DNA from: Morella rubra
Taxonomy: Eukaryota > Streptophyta > Magnoliopsida > Fagales > Myricaceae
NCBI GenBank assembly: GCA_003952965.2
Contig: RXIC02000094.1
Coordinates: forward strand, 129,463 to 193,462
Length of the DNA stretch: 64,000 nt
Direction: 5' to 3'
Shown here: in pieces, positions 39,719-57,400 of the stretch
Layout: the number at the start of each line of letters is the position of its first letter
How positions within the stretch are numbered: the stretch's first letter is position 1
Notes under the pieces: generated by a model
What the model was told of the DNA's origin: nothing
What the model saw: the letters and a program-made list of their open reading frames with translations, nothing else
Database searches by the model: none
Translations under genes and position numbers: made by a program

Positions 39719-40162
39719 TTTTCCTAATTTTTTGTTCTGAAACTATTTTCAACATAGATTGCAGGTTTGAAAATCTTGAAATTTTTTTAAAATTTTTGGA
39801 TGTGATGTGAAAATCTAGAAAGATTGAAGTTTTCTGGAAGTTTGTGAAGAAGGAATAAAAATTCTGTAATTGTAGTATGTTTGAGTGGATGTTGGAAAAT
39901 TTTAAATTTTTATAGAAGTTCATAAAAGAGAGGGAGAAAGATGATTTAATTCAATTTTTTTGTATATTTATTTTGATAGAGAAAGATAATTTTATGGAGA
40001 GAGATTGTGAATGTCTATGATTTTGAAGTTTTTTTTTGTTAATATTTTAAAATTAAAAAATGGATAATAATATGATCAAAATATAAATAAAAGTTAAGAA
40101 TAAAAATATCTAACTGCAAGATTTTTGTGAAATTGTTGTGATTTGCATACACAATAATTGTT

Positions 40163-40436
40163 GCTATGTTTGTTTGTGTTTTTGAATTTTTTTTAATGAT
40201 TAATTAAAAAAAATTGGGATATGTTTAAAAGAGAAAGTTTTTAAAATTTATATTTTTCCGTAGTTTTTATAAAATTTCTACAATTTTTGTGTGTTGTTTT
40301 TTTATTATAAAAATTGAGAATAAAAATTAGATAAATTTTTTTTATTAAAGATTGAAATATTTCTTGTATGAGAAAATTATGTTTAAATTCCAAAACATTT
40401 TTGAAATGAAAATGTTTTGAAGATTAAACAAACGTA
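40163..40436. mobile_element. AT-rich MITE-like repeat, uninterrupted copy
   Basis: From TATGTTTGTTTG to ATTAAACAAACGTA, with inverted ends. It is the unbroken counterpart of 35592-36326. Confidence 0.5.
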
Positions 40437-40596
40437 CATATATTTGACAAGTGAAAATTTTAGAAATAAGTGCCAAACTTGTCAGGCATCCCAAGCAATA
40501 GAAGCCTGGTGGGAGCACCTTGAAAAATAAACGGATGAGATCATCCCAACACAAGAACTAGCCTCATTGGCCCGGTGCTTCCTCCTTCGAAATCTG

Positions 40597-40612
40597 ATTG
40601 GTCCACGTCACT
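40597..40612 (+). promoter_or_regulatory. Plant unfolded-protein response element (UPRE)
   Basis: ATTGGTCCACGTCACT matches the first 14 bases of the element ATTGGTCCACGTCATC known from Arabidopsis BiP promoters, bound by bZIP60/bZIP28 with NF-Y. It sits 255 bp before the BiP start codon, and a second ATTGG (CCAAT inverted) occurs at about 40566. Confidence 0.85.
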
Positions 40613-40698
40613 ATCGATGACATGTTCTCACGAATTCGCTCGAGTTTTCAGGCCAGGACGCGTGCACTCGTTAGAAGCGGACGGTAGACGTAAGTCAC

Positions 40699-40706
40699 TA
40701 TATAAA
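40699..40706 (+). promoter_or_regulatory. TATA box of the BiP gene
   Basis: TATATAAA lies about 90 bp downstream of the UPRE and 146 bp upstream of the start codon, which leaves about 110 bp of 5' UTR. Confidence 0.75.
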
Positions 40707-40851
40707 GACGCTCGGACCCTCAGGCGCGGTTCTACTGAAAGGAAGCCAAAAGCACAAGGACCAGATCGAGCACCCTCTTGTCGTAAGAGCTTGCTTCCAT
40801 TATTAGAGTCACAGAGGTGGAAGGGAGAGAGAGAGCTAAGAGACTCACGCT

Positions 40852-44526
<3,675 letters not shown>

Positions 44527-45651
44527 ACATCTTTGGTAATTCCATTGGAGCCCCACTGCTGAGAAAGCAGGAACACAGCGAGGATGAGGATATAGGCTTT
44601 TAGGCAATGAGACTTGTAATTTTTCTGCTGGTTGAAGATGAGGGGAGAAGAATTTCCCCTACTTCGCTCGGTTTTTTGTGGTGAAGATACTTTTCCAGAT
44701 CGTTTTGTCACTACTTGTATCTCGTTTCTGTTTATTCTTAAAAAAAACTCTTTTTTTTTTGTTTTCCGAATGCCTGCTTGTGATCCTATTCTGCTGCATG
44801 CTGGAATTCTTGCGCTAATGTGTTCATGCATATTCGGCTTGTTTGGTTTTCGGGGACTGGGCTTCTTGCCGGAGCTCTCCCAGAGGAATTTTTAATTTTT
44901 TTTTTTTTTAAAGGTTATGTACCCATACCGTCCTTAAGTTTTAACCTCTTTAAATATATAATAAAGGTCTTTTTTTATTTATAAATTGATCTATTTATTT
45001 TTTTAAAAAAATAAAAAATTATGAGTCATCATTTTAGTTTCGAGTGACCCTGAGTCCCTGACTTAGTTTAAGAATAAAAGAGTTCAAAATATTAAATGAG
45101 TACTTGACCTTTTTTTAAATCCGCCAAGTGTCTCCTGGAGGGAATTGACAGCGTAGGACTGTCATGTACATGAGATAGCCAATACAGCTGACTGTGAATT
45201 AGGGCTTGTTGAATGTGACTCTCTATCTCTCCCTCTGCCATGTGAATCCGGAGATTCATAAAAGGGTATAGAATCTGAGTCATGGAGCTATGAAGTCTAC
45301 CGCAGCACTTGGGCACTAAGCAGACATAACGACGGACCTCTTTTGAAACTGCAAAGCGGCTTTTGGTAAGACTTTCCTTTTGATCTTTGTGATATAGAGG
45401 CAATTCGATACCACTAGACCAAATTGCTACTGTTAACACATGAAGTTGAATTGGCTCCCTTGACTTTTCTTTTTATTCAAATTGGCGAAAAAAAGTTTGT
45501 AGTAATGTCGACATGAGCAGAAATACAATTGTTAGGGATGACAATTTCCCATGAAAAATGGTTAAGAAGCCATGAATTAATTACATAAACAAAGGAAATA
45601 AAACTATATTTTCACCAATTTGATTCGTATGTAAGGTTGGATTTATTTTGG
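44527..45651. other. 3' region between BiP and NAD synthetase
   Basis: Convergent 3' ends. The first 300 bp is probably BiP 3' UTR (T-rich stretch near 44750). Around 45092-45439 there is an open minus-strand frame of 115 codons without recognisable similarity. Confidence 0.4.
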
Positions 45652-48600
45652 TTAGAATCCAACTTTTGGATTGCCTGAGCCTGCTGCAGCTACTCCCAGA
45701 CCACTTCCACCATTTGATGTAGTGGCTAGCTTTTCATGGTCGCTTGATTCTCCAATGGCAACTTGGTCACCGTCTAATTCGCGCACCAGTTCATCAATCT
45801 TGTGAAATTGATATGGCCATCTTACGTTGTAGAGAAATTGGCGAAGATCGAACCTATTATCCTCTGGCGAATAACTCTGCGTGTTGGTTAGAAAGGTGTG
45901 TTAGTGCTAACTGGAATTCAAAGAAAATGAAAATTTTCATTTTAAGTTTCCAAGCTGCACAAATATTTGACAGTGGTTGAACTTGACTCTTTCAGGTCAA
46001 CTTACCTCAGCATGATAGGAAGGTGTCAATACAGTCATTTTATGGCGATTGATGGAATAGTACTTGAAGAAGTGTTTTACTTTATCAGCCACCTCCAATG
46101 GAGTTAATCTTGCACCCCATCTATAGCACAGATTCTACAAGGGAAAAATGCCGAAAAAACAAGGCACTAAATTAGCAATGAAAATGTAAAAGTTAAACCA
46201 CCAATAGATTCTTTCTTGATAGAATAAAAAAAAAAAATCTATGCTCCAGGACATCTTTCCTCTCAAAGTGCAAGTAAATAAAGTGGACACATACTAATGC
46301 CGTTACTCCAACAAGGTTTCTATTTTATTCTATTACCCAAGTAGAGAAGTAACATAAAAAAAGAGAACCACATCGGAGAGGCAGCCAAAATAGCAACAAT
46401 AAAGTTTAAGAAGAAAAAAGAGATGAGGGCATTGTCAATCTGGCATCCAGAGTTCATATAGAGATGTTTTGAACTCTAGATCGGAAAATTCAACCCTTTG
46501 GATGTCTTATCACTTCATCCAAAGGCTCCAAAATAATCATAATGGAGGGTTTCTGCAAGCAGCCAGTTACTTCTTGCAAGAGGCTACTGGCCCCATTTCC
46601 AAAATATCTAAAAAGACAGTGATCAAGGTAGAACCCAAGAGACTCCACTGAGGTTTTATGAGTCAATTACAAGGTGCAGGATCCAAATCACATGCCCCTG
46701 CAATTATTTTGAAGGTGCTCGACTTCCAGTCTTCTATCTATTGCTATTATTTCTAGTGAATTTTAGTTCTTTTGATATTGCATCCTGTAATTGGACGAGG
46801 TTTAATATACTAATTAATTAGACTTTACCAATAGCTGATCAAAAAGATCTATTTAAAGACAACCCTAGACTATGAAGCATTCCCTAAACTGTATTTTTCT
46901 TGATCTGCTGAAGTAAGGACAAAGAATTAGTTTCCTCTTCATACTTCCCCATCATACACTAATTCTAAAGTAAAAGCATTGAACCTCTATGAGAGAAGAT
47001 AGGGAAACATAAACAGACCTTGAACATAGATACTGGACCACATCGGAATATTTTCCGCAACCTTCCATAGACTGAGAGTTCCTCATATGTCATCCCCATG
47101 TCCACTTCATCTAACTGTTTTTCACAAAATAAAAGAAAAACACCTCCGTAGTTGACTTACCCATCATCCTCAATTCTTCTGTTAAAACGAGATGTATTGA
47201 TGAAAGAAAAAGCAGAAAATTGCATCGCACTATCGACCAGGAGTTAGAGTGCCAGATCAAATACACCAAAAAATGCATAACTATCAAAATAATGGTATTG
47301 ATTAATATAACAAAGATTCCTTCCATTTCTTTATTGATCTATTACTGTATCTCATTTCACCTATCAAATTAAATTAGTACGACATCTATACCTTAAGATT
47401 TCTAGGCAGGAGGCTAAACACCATATCGCCTGTAGGCAAGCATTCTATAGTGAGGTGCCAGCATTCCAATTGGTTATAACATCAGGGGTTGTGATGCCAA
47501 AGGCTACTTCAGACCCAAGGAAGTAATCTTCTGATTCCCACTGCAAACCTAAGATATCCACCATCGCAACACACCAGCTCAAATTAATGCTTAACCTGTC
47601 ATTGGAGCACCATCCAAAAAAAAAAATAGTATATGGAACTTGGTGTAGTGTACACAGCATTCTATAGTACCTTTGTTAGGTAACCACGCAATCCTTCATC
47701 CACATTGGAGCTACCCAAAACAAGATAAAATCCAGGCTTGTTGTGCACCCAAGGCAAGAGAGAAGCTAACATAAAAGCTAGCACCATTCTGATTCGAGCT
47801 TGAATGTTCTGCAAACCTAAGTTCTCGATGTTTGATCCACCATCGACCTGTGAAACAAACACCAGAGTGGAGAATTACTCAAACTTAATGCTTATGCCTT
47901 CTAGTCTGAAAAGTACTGTCAAAAAAACAAGAGAAAAGATTTTATATTTCTTTGGAGAAGTGGAGCGAAGACCATGTAAAGATTTAATTGATGAGCCAAA
48001 ACTTTTGTGCATAAAACAATTAGTATGTATGGAACCGATGGACAATATAGCCATTGTAAATAGAGTTTCCTAGCACAATAGCATGACAGGAATGACATAT
48101 TTTACCTTATAGCGCGGTCGCTTTCCTGTAAGTGTCTGAAACAAAGATAAAAGTGCAGAGATAACCCCATCTATACAAACATCCAGATGCCATGAGCCAA
48201 TCTCATCTGCTAGTACCTTTGCTCGAGACTTTGTGGCTTCGGAACTGCAATGAACAGAATCTATTACAGAACTACGGTAATCTTGGCGTTGACCATATTA
48301 ACATCAAATAATATCTGCGAGGAACTTTATCCATTGAGATCCAATTGACAAGTTAAAATATGGTCTCTAGGTATAAACCTCTTAATATCACAAAATACGT
48401 ACACAAATTAATCCTGGTGTCTGTCCATGGAGATCTCATACAGACTTCTCTAACCACTTGTTCTATGCAGCACAAATACACTCCTTATTTGGTCTCATTA
48501 AGTAACATGTTCAATAGGCCAGCCACTAATAATCAAGTAAAAAGCCGATCTTAAATCACAGAAATTTTAATTACAAATGAAAACTAATTACTGAGTCTTT

Positions 48601-51600
48601 GAGAATATAACCCAGAGATTAGGTTATAAGGAGGAACAAAACCCCATCATCTTCAAATACAAGCTAACCAGGGAGTTGCATGGGACTTCAATAGTTCAAA
48701 TTTACCACCATATGAGATTCACACACATACAGCATCCAATAGAGAAGAGAGGTTTTCTTTAATGTAATGTCAGACATCCTGGAATAGTACAAATATTTTG
48801 ACCAAATAACCGTTATTATTTCAAGGAATGATCTGCACATAAATCAAAAGAAAGATCTTTGAAGAAATGTTAAAATTGAAAAGTATCTTCTTATGGCCTT
48901 AACCAAGGAATACTCCAAGCGAAAGTTATCCCAATTACAACAGGAGCACATGACATGATACAAAAGCTGGTTTTGAGTACATGGGCCCACCTGTTCTCAG
49001 TTCCCATAAATACTGTGTAAAATATGCGTTTTGCAAATTCTCTGCTGTCAGTAGGAAATTGTCCGTCAGTATAATTTCCAATTCGTATTGCATCAGCTTT
49101 GACTTGTTCATCTCCATTAGCTATTTCTGCACAGAAATGTGCATCACTATTAATGACTTATAAAATAAGAGAGTTTGTTCAGGCAAGGAAGTCAAGGGTT
49201 ACATGCTACAGAGAAGTCAAGCTGTCTTCCTGCTTCTGCTGGAAGTTACTTACGGGAGTAGGCAAGGAAGTCACTGCCAGGAACTCCCCATAACTTATAC
49301 CTTCCAACAAGAAAGTTGGAGCCTGTTTTATCAATTCAACATAAAAGTCGTTTCTGTACAATGGGATGACTTTAAACAGTTCTTTTTGGCACACTCTTCA
49401 GGTTAGACTCTTTACTAAATAGACATACAAAAAAATTTGTTCCATAAATACGATTCTTTCTCAAAATATTTTGTCTTCACTTCCTGATCCACCTAATTAA
49501 ATTCAGCTGTTAGTAATCTGCCATCTATGTGGTGTTAAATAGCTCTGGCTAGGGGTTGGCACACTGAAACTCTTTCTAGCCTTTCCACTAGTTTAGGTAT
49601 GACTACCCGTCAATAAAAGTTTCCCAATATTCCAGGTAATGAAATTGGAATGCTAACAATCAATACGTCTGATTATTTAACAAAAGCCTGTTAATGGTCA
49701 ACTGCCCCAGCCACTCATCAAGAATGATAATCTTTTTACATCAAATGCAGAATTTAGCCCACAATTTCCAAAATGAGAGTTGAATAGGGAAGATAAATAG
49801 AAATGCAATTCAAAATTAGAGCATTGATGTGATATGCATGATCAACTGACCTTTTACTACAAGCTGGCACATGCAGCCAACTATAGCAGCCACTGAGGAG
49901 CTATCTGCTCCCCCAGAAAGAGGAAGCAAGAAACCAGAAGCTCCACTTCTTCTTAAATAATCCCATAACCAGCAACCAGGTCCAAAGGCTATTTCCTCCT
50001 CAGGACAGTGATACTTAATCTGAATTGATATATAGTTTCACAAGAGCTCAGTAATTATTATTAGACCGACCATACAGTGAAAATCCAGTTTAAAGAATTA
50101 TCCCCTTCAAAAACTACCTAATTTCCAATAAAATCAAATTAAACTCATTTGCAGAAAATCATCCAGAGAAACTCCGACTGCTACTTTCATGCTGCTTAGT
50201 AAAGCCTTTTTCCCTACAACAGAAGATTGATTCCAGAGTGTTTTTCTGGGCCAGGAACTAACCTTAAGAGGGCTGGAGGGACAGATTTTCAGGTTAAAAG
50301 GTTGAGAAAGCTTGCACGGTACTGCCACTGAAGGAACTTTGATCTTGCAACTTGCTTGCTCTTGAAAACTACTTATAGATCCTCTAAGACTAGCAACCTG
50401 ACATCAAGAAAACAGGTTAAGGAACCAAGGAAAAAATTGTTCATATTTTCTGCACAAATTTAAAAGCAAAAGAAAAGCCCTGCAGTTGAACTGATAGAGC
50501 AAATAGACTACCAGTACGAGTATCCAAGTAAATGACTATTGTAACAAATCTGTTCAGTTTTTGTATGGGAAAACGTGCTAATAAACCATTAATAACTACC
50601 AGTAACTATTCAAACAGATCTTACATCAGTAGGGTGATGGGTAAATATCAATCGTCAAATGGTACTGACACAAAACATAAGTGCCTTTCAAGATATAGGA
50701 AGAGCAGTGTATGGTTGATTCAATTTCAAAGTAGCAAATATAGATAGTGATTAAATCCAAAGTCCACAGTTAGACACATGCATGTTACTCTTTCATCAGT
50801 TTGATGTTATGTCACAGAGTGCCTGTTGAAATGCTTTGACATTGTTGAATGCATGACTCTATATCATGATGCCAAAACTTGTGCACTATCACTTCAAATC
50901 TTTCTTTTGAAATTTAGGGCAAAGCGCCACATAGACACATGCACCTGTGCGCATATACATTGAAACAAGGAAGGAAAGATGTCTCATACCGCATCTAGAT
51001 CTACTTGGGCAACCACAACCTCAATATCCTTCAATGAGAATTGTGAACCTTGAGCAACCACATCTCCATTTATGACAATACAAGAACATCCATCTACAAA
51101 AAGTAATATATTAACCAAATTAGATAGTAGGACAAGTTCACATGAGAAGAGACAAAGCAAAACTATATTACACAGTGGAGTTAGCATAACACTTAAATAG
51201 GGTAAGCGCCAAGAAAGTTAAAATGTCCATAGATAGGAAAATGGACAGCTAGAGGAAATTCATCGTAAGCGAATTAATCTCAATCTGAAGGTCCAGATGT
51301 ATATTCAATAAAGATAGTATACCATAGTAAAGGCGGCCCCCATCACATCCTTGGTGATTGCTGTACATGTAAACCCCTCCACGAGTATGAGTAGCACCTA
51401 TAATAGCACGCAGACGAACATCGAGCTTTCTTAGTTGGTGGTGACTTCCACTTGCATTCATAAACACCTCAACCCCATTCAGTGCAAGCTTAGCATGAGG
51501 AGGAACAGGACTAAAAAGCTCTTCGCAAACTTCGGCCGCAACAGCTCTAACAATGGGAAAAATGCTCGACATTTAACATTTTATCGAGTGTCTGATAAAG

Positions 51601-52863
51601 TGAGAAACCCGTAAAGTCATCAATTTATTCATACATCCTGTATCCCCTACCAACTTTCCTTAAAACATCCACGACTTCTGCAATTAGTGATGTTAACGTA
51701 CCCAAGGGGATGATCCCTTGAAAACATTGAAAAATAAGGCATTGATATCTTCAATATAATTTCCTATACCAAACAAAAAATGAAACAACAGGTGCAATAA
51801 GCAGTAACACAACTTTCTTTATCTTTGGTTGCACGTGCCAATGTAACCTTTTCCCACATGTAATTACAAAAGGAATAGGTGGTATGAGCTCTCAGGAAGA
51901 GCATTGCTAGATATTTTATAACTTACGTGTCCAAAAACTGAATGAATCCATAGCCAAAAGGCGCAGTTTTCTGTGATATATGCTCAGAAATTTCAAGTGG
52001 GAGCTGAAAGTCGACAAGTTGGTCTCTTTGCTTCCATGCTGTGAACCATCGCAGTTCCCTGTAATTACCATCATTTGCAAGCCACATCTTCGGGCGTATC
52101 ATGACAATTTTTCTGTTAAGACACAGAACTTGACAATTATAACGCTCCGACCCCTTGATGACAGGCATACCAATGCTGCATAAGATGCCATCAGTCCAAT
52201 CACCAAGTAATATCTCTTTCAAACAGTCCCATCTGCACGTGCATCAACACTGTGATCAGTATGATAGCATGCAATCAAAATACTTTCTTACAAAACGAAA
52301 GCAGTTGTCAAATATCAGTCGGTCAAACAGGAACTGGGTGTCCGGAAGTTCAAAATCCGTTTATGCATAACAATTACATGAAGCCCTTTTCTATTTCGAG
52401 GTTCCAAAATTCATAACAACCTCACTAGTAAATACCAAGAACTGTGATAATATTTTGATTGGGAGCTTGGATCTGACACCACCTACCACGTCAATGAATA
52501 AACCGATCTGAATTAATACATAATTCACATCCTTTTCTACGCACTTTCTTCTAAATTGAGTCCATTCTATGTCTTTTCAAAAAGTTGGAAATCAAAAGCA
52601 AGACATACAATGTCTGTACATTGAATTATCCAAGTATAACGTAAGAGCAGCAGAAAAGAGAAAACTTACGCATGAGATACAGTATCAAGCTCCAAGAAAT
52701 GGTCTTCGCAGCCATAACCGGTGATCTCCAGCTCGGGGCCAAGCCGAATCACAGCCCCGGCTTGCTTAACCCGGGCTATTGACTCCTTGATGTGCTTCAA
52801 GTTGCAATCAAAATCCATAGCCCACTGGTTCAGATTACACGTGGCCACCTTCAACAGCCTCAT
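45652..52863 (-). CDS. Glutamine-dependent NAD+ synthetase (one exon apparently missing)
   Basis: Twelve exons are visible on the minus strand: 52863-52670, 52232-51927, 51546-51323, 51093-50990, 50397-50263, 50019-49851, 49126-48991, 48244-48106, 47847-47671, 47114-47019, 46134-46006 and 45876-45652. They join in frame to 677 residues. The N-terminal nitrilase-type glutaminase keeps its triad (E in [13 protein letters not shown] in [12 protein letters not shown] in AAEVCEELF). The C-terminal synthetase keeps the ATP loop LSGGADSSS. It makes NAD+ from deamido-NAD+, ATP and glutamine in the cytosol. Between the exon ending GLRGYLTK and the one starting LDEVDMG the family has some 55 further residues (the YDCSSADINPIG region). 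I could not find that exon in 47115-47670 or nearby; the phases still fit without it. The start is ATG 52863. Confidence 0.9.
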
Positions 52864-54414
52864 CTTCAATCTTCTACTCTGAACTCAAAACCAAACAGCT
52901 AAAAACACAAAAGGAGAAGGAAAATTCAGAACTAGCGTTCGATAACTCAATGGCACCGAAAAAAAAAAAAAACAAACTTGTCGTAAGCTCTTTCGCTCAC
53001 CTCGTTAATGTCCTTGGAGGAATTGTGGAATGTGGAATTGGATTCTGTTAGGGGGTTTTGTAGGCACGGGGAATTTGGAACTTGAGCAACGTCTCGGAAC
53101 TTGAACCACAGTTTGGTCAGTCGTAAGCACTGAGGAGTGTTTGACGGGTTAGATTCCCGGACCCTTGGACGGGTCATCAGAAAGCGGCATACTTTCTACT
53201 ACTAGTTATAGAGGCGATAGATCAGTTGGACATTGCGTCTCTCTATGAGCCTCGTTTTGAGCCGACCTTTTTTTTTTTAAAAAAAAAAAAAAAAAATTAA
53301 TGGGAAAACAAAATGTCATGCAATTTCCTATTGTGTTTTGGTTGAGTAGGTTTGCAAGTTCAATGCATATTTGAGGAAACTATATATACTTTGAATAATC
53401 AAATCATTTAAATAGTTGTGGAAAAAATATAATAGTTTTTGAAAATTAATTAGCAGTGAAGACTTGTCCCCCCGCCCCAAGATATCTGGCCACCAGAGTC
53501 AGCCAAAGACCACAATATCCCTCCCTGCATACTTCTCACATCCTCCTAGAGGCGCTGTAGACCACAAGTTTCCTTTCTCTTATCGTGATGTTTCCATGTT
53601 GTCAGAGTTTAATTATGCTACAGTTACAGGTCTAATATATTAAGATTAGGAGTGACATAAAGAAAAAAAAAAAGGACCCGTTCCCAATCCCACATTGCCT
53701 AGAGACGAGCTACTTATTAGCTTCATATATATTGGGAAGAACAATTGACTTTGAGAATTTAGGACTGAGTAATAATTGAAATAGAATCAAATCGTTATCG
53801 TATGCCTAGTGTCCATTTTTGAACACATTAAGCTCATGCACACGCCAAGTATGAGACAACTTGGCTAAGAGGAGACAATTCTTAATCTCACATTTCCAAG
53901 ACACAAGCTCACATTGGCTTCATATATTGAATATGTTTTATCTAAAATTAATCAAAATTTAAATAGCTTTTGAAATAAAATAGTTTGTTTAAAAATAATA
54001 AAATAGATTGCAAAGTCTCACGGTAGAATGTAAAATGTATTTAATTTTTATTTATTTTATTGGAGATAAAGGAAAAAAAAAGGAAAGTAGATGCTTTTGT
54101 TCAAGGCCATAAAATAAATGTACAAAATGTTTAGACTGGACACCGTCGCTTGCACCCCGCAAAAAGTCCTGAATGCAAAAAAAAAACAAAAACGAAAACG
54201 AAAAACAAAACATGCGATCATGAACGCAAAAACCCCTTCAGCGCAAAGCCCTCGTCTAGACGGTGTCGTTTGCACCCCGACTCCAACTAGAGGAAGCTCG
54301 TAGTTCTTGCTCCGATAGCGAGAGCCGGTTTTCTCGTTGCTCAAACACTGCCAAAAGCCCTAGATTTCACATTTTTAATCTTTTTCGTCGGGACCATTAT
54401 CGGAGGTGGAGGAA
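52864..54414. other. Divergent intergenic region with repeats
   Basis: The first 300 bp holds the NAD synthetase 5' UTR and promoter. A T10/A16 tract lies near 53270. Two related segments (CCCACATTGCCTAGAGAC at about 53689 and CTCACATTTCCAAGACAC at about 53878, each followed by GGCTTCATATAT-like sequence) are diverged direct repeats. Near 54117-54290 GACACCGTCGCTTGCACCCC and ACGGTGTCGTTTGCACCCC form another pair. No gene recognised. Confidence 0.5.
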
Positions 54415-57400
54415 ATGACAGAGGTGGCGAGCTCAGTGGTGCACGAGGTATTGGGCCGGAGGGCCCAGGACGTGGATGAGCCAATCATCGACTACATCAT
54501 CAACGTCCTCGCCGACGAAGACTTCGACTTCGGCGTGGACGGCGAGGGCGCCTTTGACGCCATCGGCGAGATCCTCGTCAGCGCCGAGTGCGTCACGGAC
54601 TTCGTCGAGTGTCGCTCGGTGAGAGCATTCTCTTTTCTTTTGAAGCGTTCCAGTTTTGGTTTGTTTTATTTCTCGGACAGTGCACCAATATCTGAGAAGC
54701 TCTTACAGATAAAGCATTGATTTTCGCTTTTTCCCAGTTTGTTTGCTCATGAAGATTTGAAATTCAGGCTTTATATTGTTCGCTAAGACACAAATTTGAA
54801 TTGAGGTACAGTTTAGATGAGGCTTCTGATAATACTCTTATGACGTAATGGATTTCTAAAGGGATGGAATACTAATTTATTTTTCACGCTCTTATGTTTT
54901 CTTAGCACTTAACTAAAATGGAAATCTCCAGTTGTTCTGTCGAGCCCAAGAAAGAATTCTATGTTTTTCTTTGCCTTCTTTAATTTATGTGGACGTCTTT
55001 GATAGGTTTGCTGCAAATTGTCTGAAAAATTTGGAAAGCATGGATTGGTCAAAGCTAAACCAACGGTGCGAAGCCTCGCAACACCATTCAGAATGAATGA
55101 GGGAATGGATGAAGAAGAAGTTCCGAAGAAAAAACCTGAGGTAATGGAAGGTCCTGTGTTATCTGAACGGGAGCGGGCAAAGCAATCAAGAGACAAGCGG
55201 AAGCAGGAGCGCCAAAGAGAGGTAGAACTTTAATGATAGGGTGCTCTAATTATGGTTGACTTCATATCTTATTGATAATGCATGGATTTGGTATGGGATT
55301 GGTGAAATTCCTGCCTCATGGTTTGGCTTAAGTGTGGATACAGGTAAGAGTAGTCTGTGATTAAGCTGACTTCCTTTATGTTAATGACATACGTTTCCCA
55401 ACAAATTGGGCTTTACTTTTTCTGTTGTTCTAAGTGTTATCTCCTTGATTGTCCAGGCACAATACCAAATGCATTTGGCGGAGATGGAAGCAGCCAGGGC
55501 AGGGATGCCTGTTATATGTGTAAATCATGAGAGAGGTGGAACAGTTGTCAAGGATATCCATATGGAGAACTTCGATATCTCTGTGGGTGGTCGTGATCTC
55601 ATTGTGGAGGGTTCAATCACACTATCCTTTGGAAGGCACTATGGTGAGTTCTCTTTTGGTCCCTCCAAACTCTTGCTGTCACACTAACCAAAAAAGAAGG
55701 AATCTGAAATAAAGAAAGATAAGAATAATTTATATAAGCAATTTTAAATGGAAGTGCTAAAACTACAATCTCTACAGACATCTGCGTTGTTGCTAACTGT
55801 TCATTTTCTTATGTTTCTTTCTACCTTCAATATGCAGTCACCCATGCGTCATATTTACATGAGATGATGTGTGTTTCTCCTGAGTGTATGTTCATTTGCA
55901 AATTCTTTATGTTGGTACAAGCCAATTGCCAGTTTGCAAAAGGCTGATAATATCAGCTCCAGCTTTGGCAACATATATTTTCTTCTGTATTAATTTTTCT
56001 CGTTTAGTTGATCGTAAGATAACATTCTGCTCTGGGTATTGTGCCATGAGATAATAACCCTTTTCTTGTTTGCTAAGACTATAACTATGTTAACATGCCT
56101 ACAATGATATGGGACCCGTTTTCTTCTATTTTTAACATTTGTTTAGGCTCACTTAGAGGAAAGCTTTGGATTGTTACCTTTTTACGTTCATAACTCAATA
56201 AAGCTATTTTTTTAGTTGTTTTCTATGTACTTTTTATTGAGTTATGTGAGATGCAAGTCATGCAGAGCCCCTGTGCCCACTCATACCTTATCTGAAAGGT
56301 TTAATTTGGTCCTTCTTTGTGTCTTATTTATGATCTCTTGTAACCCTAGTGAAGTTTTGTGAGTAACTTCAACCAATTTAGGCTTCAGCCTGAACATCTG
56401 AATTTGTGCAGCTTATGTTGGTTGTTCCTTCACATTTAATTCGCCTCGGCACTTAAAATCCTAATTCTCGGATATGTCATTTGGATGCATTGGAAGGATG
56501 AAAATCATATAAGGCAGATGTCTTATAACTCATTTTGTGCCTGACGCATGGAGCTTTTACGATCCATGTGAATTGTCAATATTTGTAGAATAAGTTACTT
56601 ATCCTAGGAAAAGAGATTATTTTTGAGAGAATTCAGTTAATTGAAATAAGAAAAGAGTTACTTACCAAAAAAGAAGGAAAGACGAAAGCGATATGCTTGT
56701 AGTGAATAGTTATGTGCTTGCGATATTTTGAAACCTATAGTTGAGGTTTTTGGCAACTGGCTTGCAATGAGTTTCTGAACTTATTTGTGGTTATCAGCAG
56801 TTTTCCAGGTGTAATAATTAGTTTCTCATCTGTGCTTCTGCACACTGCAATTTGATGCAGGCCTTGTTGGAAGAAATGGTACTGGGAAAACAACTTTTCT
56901 TAGGTACATGGCCATGCATGCTATTGATGGCATTCCTGACAACTGCCAGATATTGCATGTTGAGCAAGAAGTGGTTGGTGATGATACAACAGCATTGCAG
57001 TGTATTCTTAACACTGATATAGAGAGAACCCAGCTTTTGCAAGAAGAAGCTCATCTGGTGGCCCAACAGGTTGAATACATACTGTGTTGATGTGAGAACT
57101 GCCTAAGTTCTGGTATTCAGTTTTCCAACTTTTTTTTATTTGTTGTCCTGAAGAGAGATTTGGAGTTTGAGGAGACTTCTGCGAAGGGAAATGGGGAGCT
57201 GAATAAGGTGATCGACAAAGATTACATTGCTCAAAGGCTTGATGAGATATACAAAAGGCTTGAGTTAATTGATTCTGACTCTGCTGAGTCACGTGCGGCT
57301 TCCATTCTTGCGGTCTGTTCACGTCTCTTTTGCATTATTGCTTTCTTTTTAGAGATGCCTGCTTTACTTAAGCTTGAATATATATGTGGAGGTGCTGTAA

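Larger units (their letters stand above)
36846..40560. other. Gene-free AT-rich region
   Basis: Apart from the repeats listed separately (37930-38112, 39123-39718, 40163-40436) I see no gene. A segment near 37680-37860 is rich in GGTGG/CCACC motifs that recur at 25460-25515, another probable dispersed repeat. Confidence 0.5.

Noticed and set aside
45092..45439. Minus-strand ORF of 115 codons starting near TAGTGGTATCG; considered as a SINE (A-box-like) or a gene
   Set aside because: No B box, no A-tail, no recognisable protein domain, and no flank duplication seen.
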